From Spirochaetia bacterium (lineage in GTDB: Bacteria > Spirochaetota > Spirochaetia > B11-G9), in the NCBI GenBank assembly GCA_029932585.1, contig JAOZPU010000002.1:1-45225 (forward strand): 45,225 bases of DNA, in the 5' to 3' direction. Every line of letters starts with the position of its first letter. Position 1 is the first letter of the stretch. The notes beneath the pieces are model-generated. The model was not told the DNA's origin. It searched no databases and saw only the letters and a program-made list of their open reading frames with translations. Below are positions 24,514-33,355 of this stretch, piece by piece. The translations under genes were made by a program, and so were the position numbers.

Positions 24514-25922
24514 AAACTGATCTTGATAAACTAACTCCGAAAGAGACAGTCCGTGAGCTTGATAAATATATTATTGGGCAGAATAAAGCAAAAAAAGCTG
24601 TTGCAATTGCCCTTAGAAACAGAATGAGACGAAGACTTCTTCCAGAGGCATTAAGGGATGAAGTTACTCCTAAAAATATAATAATGATTGGCCCTACTGG
24701 TGTGGGAAAAACTGAAATAGCCAGACGATTATCTAAATTATGCGGAGCTCCCTTTTTGAAGGTGGAAGCAACTAAATTTACAGAAGTTGGATATGTTGGT
24801 AGAGATGTAGAGTCCATGATTAGGGATTTAATGAGTATTGGGCTTACTATGGTCAAAAAAGAACTTTCTGAAGATGTTAAAGAGGAGGCTGCAAAAAGAA
24901 CAGAAGAGGTTCTTCTCGATTTACTTCTTCCGGGAATGGGGAAAAAGAAATCTGCTTCTCCTAAGAAAACAAGTAAAAATGGACAGCCTGTTTTAATTGA
25001 TGTTTCAGAATTGAGTAACCCTGCAGTAGCAGAGGATCCTGCTCAAACAGGTACAAGAGAAAAATTTCGTAAGATGCTTCAGGAGGGAAGTCTTGATGAT
25101 AAGACTGTAGAGGTAGATATTGCAGGAGGGGGATTCCCCTCAATTGAGATTTTTTCCGGTACAAATTTTGAAGAGATGGATTTAAATCTTGGCAATTTAG
25201 GCTCTATTTTCGGCGGCAAAAAAAAGAAAAAGAAAGTTACTGTAAAAAGAGCAAAGGAAATAGTTCTTGCAGATGAAATGAGTAAACTTGTTGATACAGA
25301 CCGTGCTTCGGATATTGCTAAGCAGCGTGTTGAGGATATGGGTATTATTTTTATTGATGAAATTGATAAGGTTGCATCCAAAGAGGGACGATCCGGGGCA
25401 GATGTTTCAAGAGAAGGTGTTCAGCGGGATATTCTTCCAATTATTGAAGGAAGTAAAGTAAATACAAAGTATGGAATTGTAGATACCTCTCATATTTTAT
25501 TTATTGCCGCCGGGGCCTTTCATATTAGTAAACCTTCTGATCTTATTCCGGAACTTCAGGGTAGATTTCCTATTAGAGTGGAACTTGATGATTTAGATAG
25601 TAACGATTTTCATGAAATACTTACAAAAACTGAAAATTCACTTACTCTTCAGTATGTGGAGCTGTTGAAAACCGAAGGTGTAACTATTAATTTTACTGAT
25701 GGAGCTACAAGACGACTTAGTGAGATAGCTGCTGAAGTTAATTCAAATACAGAGAACATTGGTGCCAGAAGACTTCATACTATAATGGAGTTATTATTAG
25801 AGGATGTTTCTTTTAATGCTCCGGATTTAAAGGGGCAGGAAATACCAATAACTTCAGATTATGTTGATGATAAATTGGCTAATATTGTAAAGAATCATGA
25901 TCTGTCCAGGTACATTTTGTAA
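24510..25922 (+). CDS. hslU: ATP-dependent protease ATPase subunit HslU
   Basis: HslU (ClpY) is the AAA+ unfoldase that feeds HslV. Features are [23 protein letters not shown], Walker [34 protein letters not shown] (pore loop GYVG), Walker [12 protein letters not shown] and the C-terminal sensor region [17 protein letters not shown]. The C-terminus ends DLSRYIL, the tail that inserts into HslV. The length is about 470 residues. The intermediate I-domain carries an unusual Lys run ([13 protein letters not shown]) encoded by a nearly pure A stretch. Confidence 0.97.
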   Translation: MKTDLDKLTPKETVRELDKYIIGQNKAKKAVAIALRNRMRRRLLPEALRDEVTPKNIIMIGPTGVGKTEIARRLSKLCGAPFLKVEATKFTEVGYVGRDVESMIRDLMSIGLTMVKKELSEDVKEEAAKRTEEVLLDLLLPGMGKKKSASPKKTSKNGQPVLIDVSELSNPAVAEDPAQTGTREKFRKMLQEGSLDDKTVEVDIAGGGFPSIEIFSGTNFEEMDLNLGNLGSIFGGKKKKKKVTVKRAKEIVLADEMSKLVDTDRASDIAKQRVEDMGIIFIDEIDKVASKEGRSGADVSREGVQRDILPIIEGSKVNTKYGIVDTSHILFIAAGAFHISKPSDLIPELQGRFPIRVELDDLDSNDFHEILTKTENSLTLQYVELLKTEGVTINFTDGATRRLSEIAAEVNSNTENIGARRLHTIMELLLEDVSFNAPDLKGQEIPITSDYVDDKLANIVKNHDLSRYIL

Positions 25923-25947
25923 TGATTAGTAAAAAAATGGCCGACAA
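25920..25947 (+). promoter_or_regulatory. Putative sigma-28 (FliA-type) promoter of the fla operon
   Basis: GCCGACAA (25940-25947) differs by one base from the sigma-28 -10 consensus GCCGATAA. TAAT (25920-25923) lies 16 nt upstream in place of TAAA. The site is in the 52-nt gap between hslU and flgB and predicts a leader of roughly 20-30 nt. A sigma-28-type promoter before flagellar genes is known in treponemes. The -35 overlaps the hslU stop codon, and readthrough from hslU is also possible. Confidence 0.55.
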
Positions 25948-25974
25948 TATTAAGAACAAGATAATTTTTAAAGG

Positions 25975-26400
25975 ATGGATAAGTTGTTTTTAAATAATAG
26001 TTTTGGAAAAAGTGTTGATGTACTTCATAGAACTATGGATGCAACAACTTTAAGACAGCAGGTGCTTGCTAATAATATTTCGAATGCTGATACTCCAAAC
26101 TTTAAAAGAAGTTCTCTTAATTTTGAGGCGGAACTTAAAAGAGCATTGGATTCGGAAGATATTCAAAAGCCCCGGGCGGCTCTAACTCATGAGAAACATA
26201 TTCCCTTTGACAGGACTTTGAATTATAGGGATGTAAGACCTAAGCGATTTTTAGATTATCTCACTCAAACAGATAATAATGGAAATAATGTTGATGCAGA
26301 ACAGGAAAGTATGCTGCTTCTACAAAATCAACTTAGATATGATCTTTTAACGAGATCAATTTCCAATCAGTTTACGCAGTTGAATATAGTATTAAGGTAG
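25975..26400 (+). CDS. flgB: Flagellar basal-body rod protein FlgB
   Basis: FlgB is a proximal rod subunit exported by the flagellar type III system. GKSVDVLHRTMDATTLRQQVLANNISNADTPNFKRSSLNF is the family N-terminal rod motif. The C-terminus is helical, as in all rod proteins. The start is uncertain. AAAGG directly abuts ATG 25975 (no spacing), whereas TTG 25984 lies about 9 nt downstream of it and would give MFLNNSFGKSVDVLH, also a good family N-terminus. First gene of the fla operon. Confidence 0.95.
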   Translation: MDKLFLNNSFGKSVDVLHRTMDATTLRQQVLANNISNADTPNFKRSSLNFEAELKRALDSEDIQKPRAALTHEKHIPFDRTLNYRDVRPKRFLDYLTQTDNNGNNVDAEQESMLLLQNQLRYDLLTRSISNQFTQLNIVLR

Positions 26401-26407
26401 GTAAAGT

Positions 26408-26866
26408 ATGGGAATATTCAGTAGTATAAATATAGCAGCATCGGGCTTGAGTGCTCAGAGAACCAGACTGGATGTTATCTCTAATAATATTGCGAATGTT
26501 GATACGACAAGGACACCTGAAGGTGGTCCTTTTAGACGGAGCAGAGTTATTTTTAGACCCAAAGTGCAGGAACCTTACTGGCGTTCCCCTTTTCTACCTG
26601 AAAAAATGGATAATGGTCTTGGTAAGGGTGTGAGAATTGTTGAAATTAATAAAGATCTGGATGGCGATCCAAGACTTGTTTATGATCCAACTCACCCTGA
26701 TGCAATTAAAACCGGACCTCAAAAGGGGTATGTAGAGATGCCTAATGTTAATGTTGTGGAAGAGATGGTTGATATGATATCAGCTTCAAGATCCTATGAG
26801 GCTAATGTAGCTGTCGTAAATGGAAGTAAAGCTATGTTTATGAAAGCTCTGGAAATTGGGAGGTAG
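26408..26866 (+). CDS. flgC: Flagellar basal-body rod protein FlgC
   Basis: FlgC is a proximal rod subunit. It has the rod/hook N-terminal motif SINIAASGLSAQRTRLDVISNNIANVDTTRTPEGGPFRR and the C-terminal VNVVEEMVDMISASRSYEANVAVVNGSKAMFMKALEIGR, which packs with FlgB and FlgG in the rod. The length of 152 residues is normal. It starts 8 nt after flgB with a GGTAAAG-type SD. Confidence 0.97.
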   Translation: MGIFSSINIAASGLSAQRTRLDVISNNIANVDTTRTPEGGPFRRSRVIFRPKVQEPYWRSPFLPEKMDNGLGKGVRIVEINKDLDGDPRLVYDPTHPDAIKTGPQKGYVEMPNVNVVEEMVDMISASRSYEANVAVVNGSKAMFMKALEIGR

Positions 26867-26869
26867 TAG

Positions 26870-27202
26870 ATGAATTTTCTTGATATTGGTCAGGTTAGCG
26901 GAAGTACTGTAGATGTTCTTAGAACAAATCCAGCACATATTCCCGGCCTGCTGCATGGGGAACAGGAAGATAGTGATGTTTCAACTTCCTTTGGTGATAT
27001 GGTTTTAGATGCTTTAAACGGAGTAAATGATCTGGCAGAGGAGAGTACAGCTCTAACAGAACAGTACATTACTAATCCTGACAGTGTTGATGTTCACGAT
27101 ATAACTATTGCTATGAGTAAGGCCAACTTAGCAATAACAATGACAAAATCTGTAGTAGATAATGCATTAAAGGCCTATCGGGAGATAATTAATATAAGAT
27201 AA
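26870..27202 (+). CDS. fliE: Flagellar hook-basal body protein FliE
   Basis: FliE links the MS ring to the rod and is the first exported rod component. The product is 110 residues, with the FliE core in the second half: FGDMVLDALNGVNDLAEESTALTEQYITNPDSVDVHDITIAMSKANLAITMTKSVVDNALKAYREIINIR. The start ATG lies 3 nt after flgC with a GGGAGG SD inside the flgC end. A 36-nt gap separates it from fliF. Confidence 0.95.
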   Translation: MNFLDIGQVSGSTVDVLRTNPAHIPGLLHGEQEDSDVSTSFGDMVLDALNGVNDLAEESTALTEQYITNPDSVDVHDITIAMSKANLAITMTKSVVDNALKAYREIINIR

Positions 27203-27238
27203 GATTATCCCTGGCTGCATTCTTTTTGGGAGGGGGGA

Positions 27239-28948
27239 ATGAACGAATGGTTGAAAAAATTTAGAGAACAGGTAAAAGTACTTTGGGGCAAATGGTCTCT
27301 TGTACAGAAAATAATTCTTTTTGCTGTAATTGGTGTGACTTTAACTGGTCTTGTGCTTTTGGCAAATTTCAGTTCTGAACCAAATATGGTGCTTCTTATT
27401 ACATCTCCTATAAGTGATCCCCAGAAGTTGGAAGATATTTCAATGCGTCTGGATCAGGAGGGTGTTGAGCACAAAATTACAGAAGAAGGCCGTGTCTATG
27501 TTTCTGATAGAAAAACAGCTCAGAAGATGGTTGCAATTTTATTGAGGGAAGATTTAATTCCCACAGGGACATCTCCCTGGGACATTTTTAAGATGGATCG
27601 GTGGTCATTAACAGATTTTGAAAGAAATATTAATTTGCGACAAGCTATAACATTAAATCTTCAGGATCATATAGAGGCTCTTGATGATGTTGATTCAGCA
27701 AAGGTTACTCTGGTATTACCGGAAGATAAGCTCTTTTCTGAAGATCAGAATCCTGTTACAGCCTCTGTAATAATAACACCCCGCCCAGGTTCAGATATTG
27801 TTACAAACAGAAAGAAAATTGAAGGTATTGTTAAACTTGTCCAGTTTGGTGTCGAGGGGCTTATCGCTGATAATATTGTTATTTCTGATTACCGGGGTAC
27901 AGTATTAAATGATTTTGGAGATCTGGCTGATTTTGACAGACTCGAATTATCCGGCAGGCAGTTGAAACAGAAACAATCTCTGGAGAATTCCTACAAAGAA
28001 CAGATATTTAAAGAGCTGGCTCATATATATGGTAAAGATCGAATAAGTATAACCAAAGTTGAAATTAATCTGGATTTTACAAAGGAAACTGTTACAACAG
28101 AGGAACACTTTCCTATAACTACAAAGGCTGATAATCCAAGTACACCCTATGATGAGTCTGCATTTGTTCTTTCAATTTCAAGATCAAGTGAGAATTTGTC
28201 AGAGAATTTTAATGGTACCGGTTTTAACCCTGAGGGGCCTCCTGGCCAGGAAGGTCAGACCCCACCTGCATATCAGGATCTGGATAATCTTGTAGGAAAT
28301 TATTCAAAAACATCAGCAATTGTTAATGAAGAAATTAATACAAGAAATATTTATGAAGAAAAGAGCCCCTGGGAAATAAAGAGGATATCTGTTGGAGCTG
28401 CTATAGATGGTGTATGGAAACGTATCTATAGTGACAAGGGTGAAATCCAATTTGAAAGTGGTGGTATAATCCAAAGAGAGTACACTCCTGTAAGTGATGA
28501 AGAGATTAAAAAAGCACAAACTCTAATTGAGCATGCCATCGGATTTAATCAAGCCCGGGGAGATTCTGTTATTGTTCAGCATATCCAGTTTAACAGGGCA
28601 GAGCAGTTTAATATTGAAGATGAAGAAATTAGAAATGAAAAAAGAGTTCAGCAGGCTGTACTCTATTCTATAATTGGTGTGGCAGTAATAATTGTAGCGT
28701 TTATAATATTCAGAATAATTTCCAGAGAGATGGAGAGAAGAAGACGTCTCCGCGAAGAAGAGCTTGCAAGGCAGCATCAGATGATGCGTGAAGCTGCTTT
28801 AAAGAGTGCAGAAGAGGAAGAGATGGATGTTGCTATGTCTGTGGAGGAAAGAGCCCGAATGGAAATGCAGGAAAATGCAATCAATATGGCCCGGGAACAT
28901 CCTGAAGATGTTGCACAGCTAATTAGAACATGGCTGGTGGAGGAGTAG
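27239..28948 (+). CDS. fliF: Flagellar MS-ring protein FliF
   Basis: FliF forms the MS ring in the inner membrane, the base on which the motor assembles. Two membrane helices are visible: residues about 24-44 (IILFAVIGVTLTGLVLLANF) and about 481-500 (VLYSIIGVAVIIVAFIIFRII). Between them lie the ring-building motifs, including DRWSLTDFERNINLRQAITLNLQDHIEALDDVDSAKVTLVLPE. The C-terminal tail AREHPEDVAQLIRTWLVEE is the FliG-binding segment. The length of 569 residues is typical. A strong GGGAGGGGGG SD precedes the ATG. Confidence 0.97.
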   Translation: MNEWLKKFREQVKVLWGKWSLVQKIILFAVIGVTLTGLVLLANFSSEPNMVLLITSPISDPQKLEDISMRLDQEGVEHKITEEGRVYVSDRKTAQKMVAILLREDLIPTGTSPWDIFKMDRWSLTDFERNINLRQAITLNLQDHIEALDDVDSAKVTLVLPEDKLFSEDQNPVTASVIITPRPGSDIVTNRKKIEGIVKLVQFGVEGLIADNIVISDYRGTVLNDFGDLADFDRLELSGRQLKQKQSLENSYKEQIFKELAHIYGKDRISITKVEINLDFTKETVTTEEHFPITTKADNPSTPYDESAFVLSISRSSENLSENFNGTGFNPEGPPGQEGQTPPAYQDLDNLVGNYSKTSAIVNEEINTRNIYEEKSPWEIKRISVGAAIDGVWKRIYSDKGEIQFESGGIIQREYTPVSDEEIKKAQTLIEHAIGFNQARGDSVIVQHIQFNRAEQFNIEDEEIRNEKRVQQAVLYSIIGVAVIIVAFIIFRIISREMERRRRLREEELARQHQMMREAALKSAEEEEMDVAMSVEERARMEMQENAINMAREHPEDVAQLIRTWLVEE

Positions 28949-28951
28949 TAG

Positions 28952-29992
28952 ATGGCAAATGCAGCTGATACAGGCAGTAAAAAAGCAATTAAAAAGGAAC
29001 TGACAGGTCGGCAGAAAGCCGCTGTTTTTCTTGTGACACTTGGATCGGAAATTTCTTCTGAAATTTTTAAACATTTAAGAGAAGACGAAATTGAAACGCT
29101 TACATTTGAAATTGCACGACTCGATAATGTAGAACCCGAAGAACGTGATAAAGTCCTTATGGAATTTAAAGAACTGATGATGGCTCAGGACTTTATTACA
29201 TCCGGAGGTATAGATTATGCCAGAGAGCTTCTTGAAAAATCTCTTGGTTCTCAGAAGGCAGTTGATATAATAAATAGACTTACCAGCAGCCTTCAGGTTC
29301 GTCCTTTTGATTTTATTAGAAGAACTGACCCTGCACATCTGTTAAACTTTATTCAGCAGGAGCATCCACAGACTATTGCTTTGATACTCGCGTATCTGGA
29401 GCCTGCAAAAGCATCTGTTATTCTTGGTGCTCTGCCTACAGATGTTCAGTCAGATGTGGCAAAACGTATAGCTACTATGGACAGAACTTCTCCTGAGGTT
29501 CTTAGAGAAGTAGAGCGGGTACTTGAAAAGAAACTGTCAACACTTTCCAGTGAGGACTTTACAGCTGCCGGTGGTGTGGAAAATATAGTTGAAATACTTA
29601 ACCTTGTAGACAGGTCTACAGAGAAGCTTATTATTGAGTCTCTTGAAGAGGAAGATCCTGAACTGGCTGAAGAAATTAAGAAACGTATGTTTGTATTTGA
29701 GGATATTGTACTTCTTGATGACCGGGCAATTCAAAAGGTTCTCCGTGAAGTTGATACGGCAGAACTTGCAAAGGCTCTCCGCGGTGTAGAAGGGGAAGTG
29801 CAGGACAAAATTTATAAAAACATGTCTAAGCGTGCTGCAGCACTTCTCAAAGAGGAAATGGAATATATGGGACCAATAAGGCTGAAAGATGTTGAAGAGA
29901 CTCAACAGAAAATAGTTTCTATTATCAGGAAACTTGAAGATAGCGGTGAGATTGTTGTTGCCAGATCCGGTGAAGATGAGATGGTTGTATAG
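28952..29992 (+). CDS. fliG: Flagellar motor switch protein FliG
   Basis: FliG is the rotor protein that receives torque from MotA. The N-terminal domain begins GRQKAAVFLVTLGSEISSEIFKHL, the middle domain has the EHPQTIALILAYL motif, and the C-terminal domain contains the charged torque helix DDRAIQKVLREVDTAELAKALRG. The length of 346 residues is normal. Spirochaetes often have a second fliG elsewhere. This operon copy should be the rotor form. It starts 3 nt after fliF. Confidence 0.97.
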   Translation: MANAADTGSKKAIKKELTGRQKAAVFLVTLGSEISSEIFKHLREDEIETLTFEIARLDNVEPEERDKVLMEFKELMMAQDFITSGGIDYARELLEKSLGSQKAVDIINRLTSSLQVRPFDFIRRTDPAHLLNFIQQEHPQTIALILAYLEPAKASVILGALPTDVQSDVAKRIATMDRTSPEVLREVERVLEKKLSTLSSEDFTAAGGVENIVEILNLVDRSTEKLIIESLEEEDPELAEEIKKRMFVFEDIVLLDDRAIQKVLREVDTAELAKALRGVEGEVQDKIYKNMSKRAAALLKEEMEYMGPIRLKDVEETQQKIVSIIRKLEDSGEIVVARSGEDEMVV

Positions 29993-30016
29993 TAAAGGCC
30001 TAGAGGGGGAAAAGTT

Positions 30017-30925
30017 TTGGCAAAAAATGTTTTTAGAGCAATGGAAATAATAAATGTTAATAACAGGGTAACTCTGGATTCTCCCTTTCCTGAAATAGAG
30101 GTTGTTGAAGAGGCTCCGGTTGTTGAAGAGTATACAGGACCAACTGCAGATGATTTAAGGAAAGAGGCTGAGCTTTTTAAAACCAACTGGGACAAAGAAA
30201 AAGATGATATGATAAAAGCAGCTGAATCCAAAGTTGCACAAATTCTTCGGGATGCGGAACAGCGGGCATTTGAAGAGGTCCAGCAGAAAACTGATGAGAT
30301 CCAGGTTCTTAAAAAAACTTCAGAAGATGAAGCAGGTAGGCTTGTAGCAGAAGCTGAGAAATCTGCTGCAGAATTAACAGCAAAAGTGGAAGCTGACCTT
30401 GACTCAATAAGAAAAAAAGCTGAAGAAGAGGGATATGAGGCTGGTCTGGAAAAGGGTTATGCAGAGGGACAGGCTGAAGTTGAAAGGCTTGTTCAGCAGT
30501 TACATTCCATTATTGATAAAACTATTGAAAAACGAAATGAGATAATTGATGAATCAGAAACACAGGTTATTAATCTCGTTGTAATGATTGCAAAAAAAGT
30601 AGTAAAGGTTATTTCCGAAAATCAGAAAAATGTAGTTGTTAACAATGTTATTCAGGCCTTACGGAAATTAAAGAGTCGAGGTGAAGTTCTTATTAAAGTT
30701 AATCTTGCAGATGTGGAACTTACATCTGAGCATATAAAAGATTTTATGAGGATGGTGGAAAATATACGTTCTGTAACTGTTGTTGAAGACTCTACTGTGG
30801 ATAGGGGTGGATGTATAATTGAAACAGATTTTGGTGAGATTGATGCCAGAATTTCATCTCAACTTCATGAAATAGAAGAAAAAATATTGGATCTGGTCCC
30901 TATTAAAACAAAGGGTGATAACTGA
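30017..30925 (+). CDS. fliH: Flagellar export apparatus protein FliH
   Basis: FliH is the stator-like regulator of the FliI ATPase at the export gate. Residues about 60-170 form a long Ala/Glu/Lys-rich coiled coil with glycine-spaced EEGYEAGLEKGYAEGQAEVERL. The C-terminal domain carries VINLVVMIAKKVVKVIS and GGCIIETDFGEIDARISSQL, the region that resembles the delta/E-type ATPase stalk. The start is TTG 30017 behind GAGGGGGAAAA. The gene overlaps fliI by one base (TGATG). Confidence 0.93.
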   Translation: MAKNVFRAMEIINVNNRVTLDSPFPEIEVVEEAPVVEEYTGPTADDLRKEAELFKTNWDKEKDDMIKAAESKVAQILRDAEQRAFEEVQQKTDEIQVLKKTSEDEAGRLVAEAEKSAAELTAKVEADLDSIRKKAEEEGYEAGLEKGYAEGQAEVERLVQQLHSIIDKTIEKRNEIIDESETQVINLVVMIAKKVVKVISENQKNVVVNNVIQALRKLKSRGEVLIKVNLADVELTSEHIKDFMRMVENIRSVTVVEDSTVDRGGCIIETDFGEIDARISSQLHEIEEKILDLVPIKTKGDN

Positions 30926-32280
30926 TGTTTGAGAAGTATGAGGCTGTTTTGGATAAAGTTGACCCTATTAAATATAGTGGTATTGTTCAGAAAGTTCAGG
31001 GTTTAATTATTGAAAGCCTCGGGCCTCAGGTTGTTGTCGGAGAACTTTGTCATATTTTTGTTCCTCGTGGAGAGGGAATGGTAAGGGCTGAAGTTGTTGG
31101 TTTCCATAATGAGATTGTCCAATTAATGCCTTTTGATGATATGGAAGGAATTGAGCCTGGCTGTACTGTTGTTGCCATGGGAGAATATTTAACTATACCT
31201 GTGTCTGATAGACTTCTGGGGCGAGTTCTGGATAGTATGGGTCATCCTATGGATGGTAAAGGCAGTATTGGTTCTGCTGAGTCATTTCCCGTTCGAAATA
31301 CGCCTCCTGATGTATTAAAAAGAAAATCTATTACAGAGCGACTGGTTACAGGTGTGAGAGCTATTGATGCACTGACACCGGTTGGGATGGGGCAGAGGGT
31401 TGGTATATTCTCTGGAAGCGGAGTGGGAAAATCTACTCTTCTTGGTATGATTGCAAGAAATACTCATGCAGATATCAATGTAATTGCTTTAATTGGAGAA
31501 CGTGGAAGAGAGGTTAAGGAATTTCTTGAATCTGATCTTGGAAAAGAAGGGTTGGCACGATCTGTGGTTATTGTATCAACAAGTGATACTCCTCCTCTTT
31601 CAAGGGTTCGGGCTGCATTTGTAGCTACTGCTGTTGCAGAATATTTTAGAGATCAGGGTAAAAATGTAATGCTTTTGTTTGATTCTCTAACAAGGTTTGC
31701 AAGAGCTCAGAGGGAAATTGGTCTGGCAGTAGGGGAACCGCCAGCAACCAGAGGTTTTACACCTTCTGTTTTTTCCCTTCTTCCAAAGCTTCTGGAAAGA
31801 TGCGGAACTTCTGAAAAAGGGACTATTACAGGTTTTTATACAATTCTTGTAGATGGTGATGATATGGATGAGCCTGTAGCAGATAATGTTCGGGGTATCC
31901 TTGATGGACATATAATTCTTTCTCGAAAGCTTGCGCAAAGTTATCATTATCCTGCAATAGATGTTCTTCAGTCCTTATCACGTTTAGGTAATAAAGTTAC
32001 AGGTTCGCAAGAGCAGGATGCTATGGGAAGAATAAGAACTCTCCTTGCAAGTTACACCGATGCGGAAGATTTAATTAATGTAGGTGCCTATTCGGAAGGT
32101 AGTAATAAAAATATTGATGAAGCAATTGAAAAGATTGATCTGATACGGGCTTTCCTCCGACAAAAAACAGAAGAAAATGCAGATATTGCAGAAACTTTAA
32201 AACAAGCAGAAGTGATCTCCGGGAAAAAGATACCATATTCTGTAATTGAGGAGTCTTCAGATGAAGCGGTTTCGATTTAA
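30925..32280 (+). CDS. fliI: Flagellum-specific export ATPase FliI
   Basis: FliI is a hexameric ATPase related to the F1 beta subunit that powers delivery of flagellar proteins. The P-loop is at residues about 163-171 (SGSGVGKST), followed by the VIALIGERGREVKEFLE catalytic Glu region, Walker B NVMLLFDSLTRFARAQREIGLAVGEPP and DILDGHIILSR-type segment (GILDGHIILSRKLA). The length of 451 residues is normal. The last 20 nt overlap fliJ. Confidence 0.97.
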   Translation: MFEKYEAVLDKVDPIKYSGIVQKVQGLIIESLGPQVVVGELCHIFVPRGEGMVRAEVVGFHNEIVQLMPFDDMEGIEPGCTVVAMGEYLTIPVSDRLLGRVLDSMGHPMDGKGSIGSAESFPVRNTPPDVLKRKSITERLVTGVRAIDALTPVGMGQRVGIFSGSGVGKSTLLGMIARNTHADINVIALIGERGREVKEFLESDLGKEGLARSVVIVSTSDTPPLSRVRAAFVATAVAEYFRDQGKNVMLLFDSLTRFARAQREIGLAVGEPPATRGFTPSVFSLLPKLLERCGTSEKGTITGFYTILVDGDDMDEPVADNVRGILDGHIILSRKLAQSYHYPAIDVLQSLSRLGNKVTGSQEQDAMGRIRTLLASYTDAEDLINVGAYSEGSNKNIDEAIEKIDLIRAFLRQKTEENADIAETLKQAEVISGKKIPYSVIEESSDEAVSI

Positions 32281-32716
32281 TCTGGAAAAACTACTTGAAC
32301 TTAGAGTGTATGATGAAAAAGGCTGGGAAATAAAACTGGGTCAGATAGTAAGTAAGTGTAATATTATGGAACGTAGAATAAGAGGTTATGAATCTGATAA
32401 AAAAATAACTTTTTTTAAATTTAATCTGAAAAATTCAGGAATTGATATGCTCCATTTATCTGAAAACTATCTTCAAAAGCTAAATTATGAAATTAATCAG
32501 TCTGAGCTTAAGCTTGATTCTTATAAATCAGAAAAACAAAAAATTCAGGCAGAATATATTAAAGCTTCAAATAAAAGAAAAATACTTGATAAACTAAAAA
32601 GTAAGGAAGAGCTTGCATATTATAAGAAGCAGGCTGTGGAAGAAATGAAAGAGATTGATGATATTAGTATTGGAATAGCATTAAGAAAGCGTATTAATAA
32701 AGTTCAGTCTGCTTAG
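32261..32716 (+). CDS. fliJ: Flagellar export protein FliJ
   Basis: FliJ is the small coiled-coil protein that inserts in the FliI ring, like the gamma subunit of F1. The product begins MKRFRFNLEKLLELRVYDEK, the family N-terminus, and is helical and Lys/Glu-rich throughout. The ORF track starts at 32246, but ATG 32261 follows GAGGAG (32248-32253) with 7-nt spacing and is preferred. This gives 151 residues. FliJ is weakly conserved, so position after fliI supports the call. Confidence 0.9.
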   Translation: MKRFRFNLEKLLELRVYDEKGWEIKLGQIVSKCNIMERRIRGYESDKKITFFKFNLKNSGIDMLHLSENYLQKLNYEINQSELKLDSYKSEKQKIQAEYIKASNKRKILDKLKSKEELAYYKKQAVEEMKEIDDISIGIALRKRINKVQSA

Positions 32717-32726
32717 GGGGGAAGTT

Positions 32727-33338
32727 TTGGCAGGATCGACACGTTCGGGCTTACGAATAATTTTACTAATTTTACTTATTACAGTCCTGTTCCTTGGAGG
32801 ATTGCTGTGGTTCGATTTTTTGGGAATAGTTGATGTAAGGTACAGGTTTGCTCCTGTTTTAAAGCTTGTGGGCCTTGAATCACCAGTTAAATTGGAAAAT
32901 TCTGATGATTTGCTTCTTCTTGATAAAGAGCGGATGAATAAACAGATTCAGGCACTGGATATAAGGGAAGAAGAGCTTACAACCAGGGAAGATGAGATCA
33001 TTTTACGAGAAGCTGAAGTGCAGCAAAAGCTGGAAACACTGGCAGAACAGGAAAAATCGTTGTCCGATAGAGAAAAATCGTTTAATGATCGTTTAAAAGA
33101 GTACGAAGATAGAAATAGGAACTTACGACAAGCATCTGTCTATTTTACTGGAATGCCGCCACAGGATGCAGTTGACAGGCTTCTTGGTATGACTGATCAG
33201 GATATTATCGATATTTTTCGTATTACTGAACTAATTGCCCAGGAAGCCGGTACAGATTCAATTGTATCATACTGGTTTTCATTGATGCCGGCTGATAGGG
33301 CTGCAGAGCTTAATCGTAAGATGCTGAAAAAACCATAG
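32727..33338 (+). CDS. flbB: Periplasmic flagellar collar protein FlbB (MotE/YlxF-like)
   Basis: FlbB is the spirochaete-specific collar component that surrounds the periplasmic motor in Borrelia. One membrane helix (residues about 9-30, LRIILLILLITVLFLGGLLWF) is followed by a long Glu-rich coiled coil (residues about 65-125). The C-terminal domain has YFTGMPPQDAVDRLLGMTDQDIIDIF and LMPADRAAELNRKM. This last part resembles the MgtE-N-like domain of YlxF/MotE, which sits at the same place between fliJ and fliK in Bacillus. The start is TTG 32727 after GGGGGGAAG. The gene name rests on location plus architecture. Confidence 0.85.
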   Translation: MAGSTRSGLRIILLILLITVLFLGGLLWFDFLGIVDVRYRFAPVLKLVGLESPVKLENSDDLLLLDKERMNKQIQALDIREEELTTREDEIILREAEVQQKLETLAEQEKSLSDREKSFNDRLKEYEDRNRNLRQASVYFTGMPPQDAVDRLLGMTDQDIIDIFRITELIAQEAGTDSIVSYWFSLMPADRAAELNRKMLKKP

Positions 33339-33355
33339 ATTAAACGGAGGGATAT

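Noticed and set aside
25215-25245. A-rich stretch in hslU as a possible programmed frameshift site
   Set aside because: The hslU frame continues through it with all downstream motifs intact, and no alternative product is suggested by the other frames.
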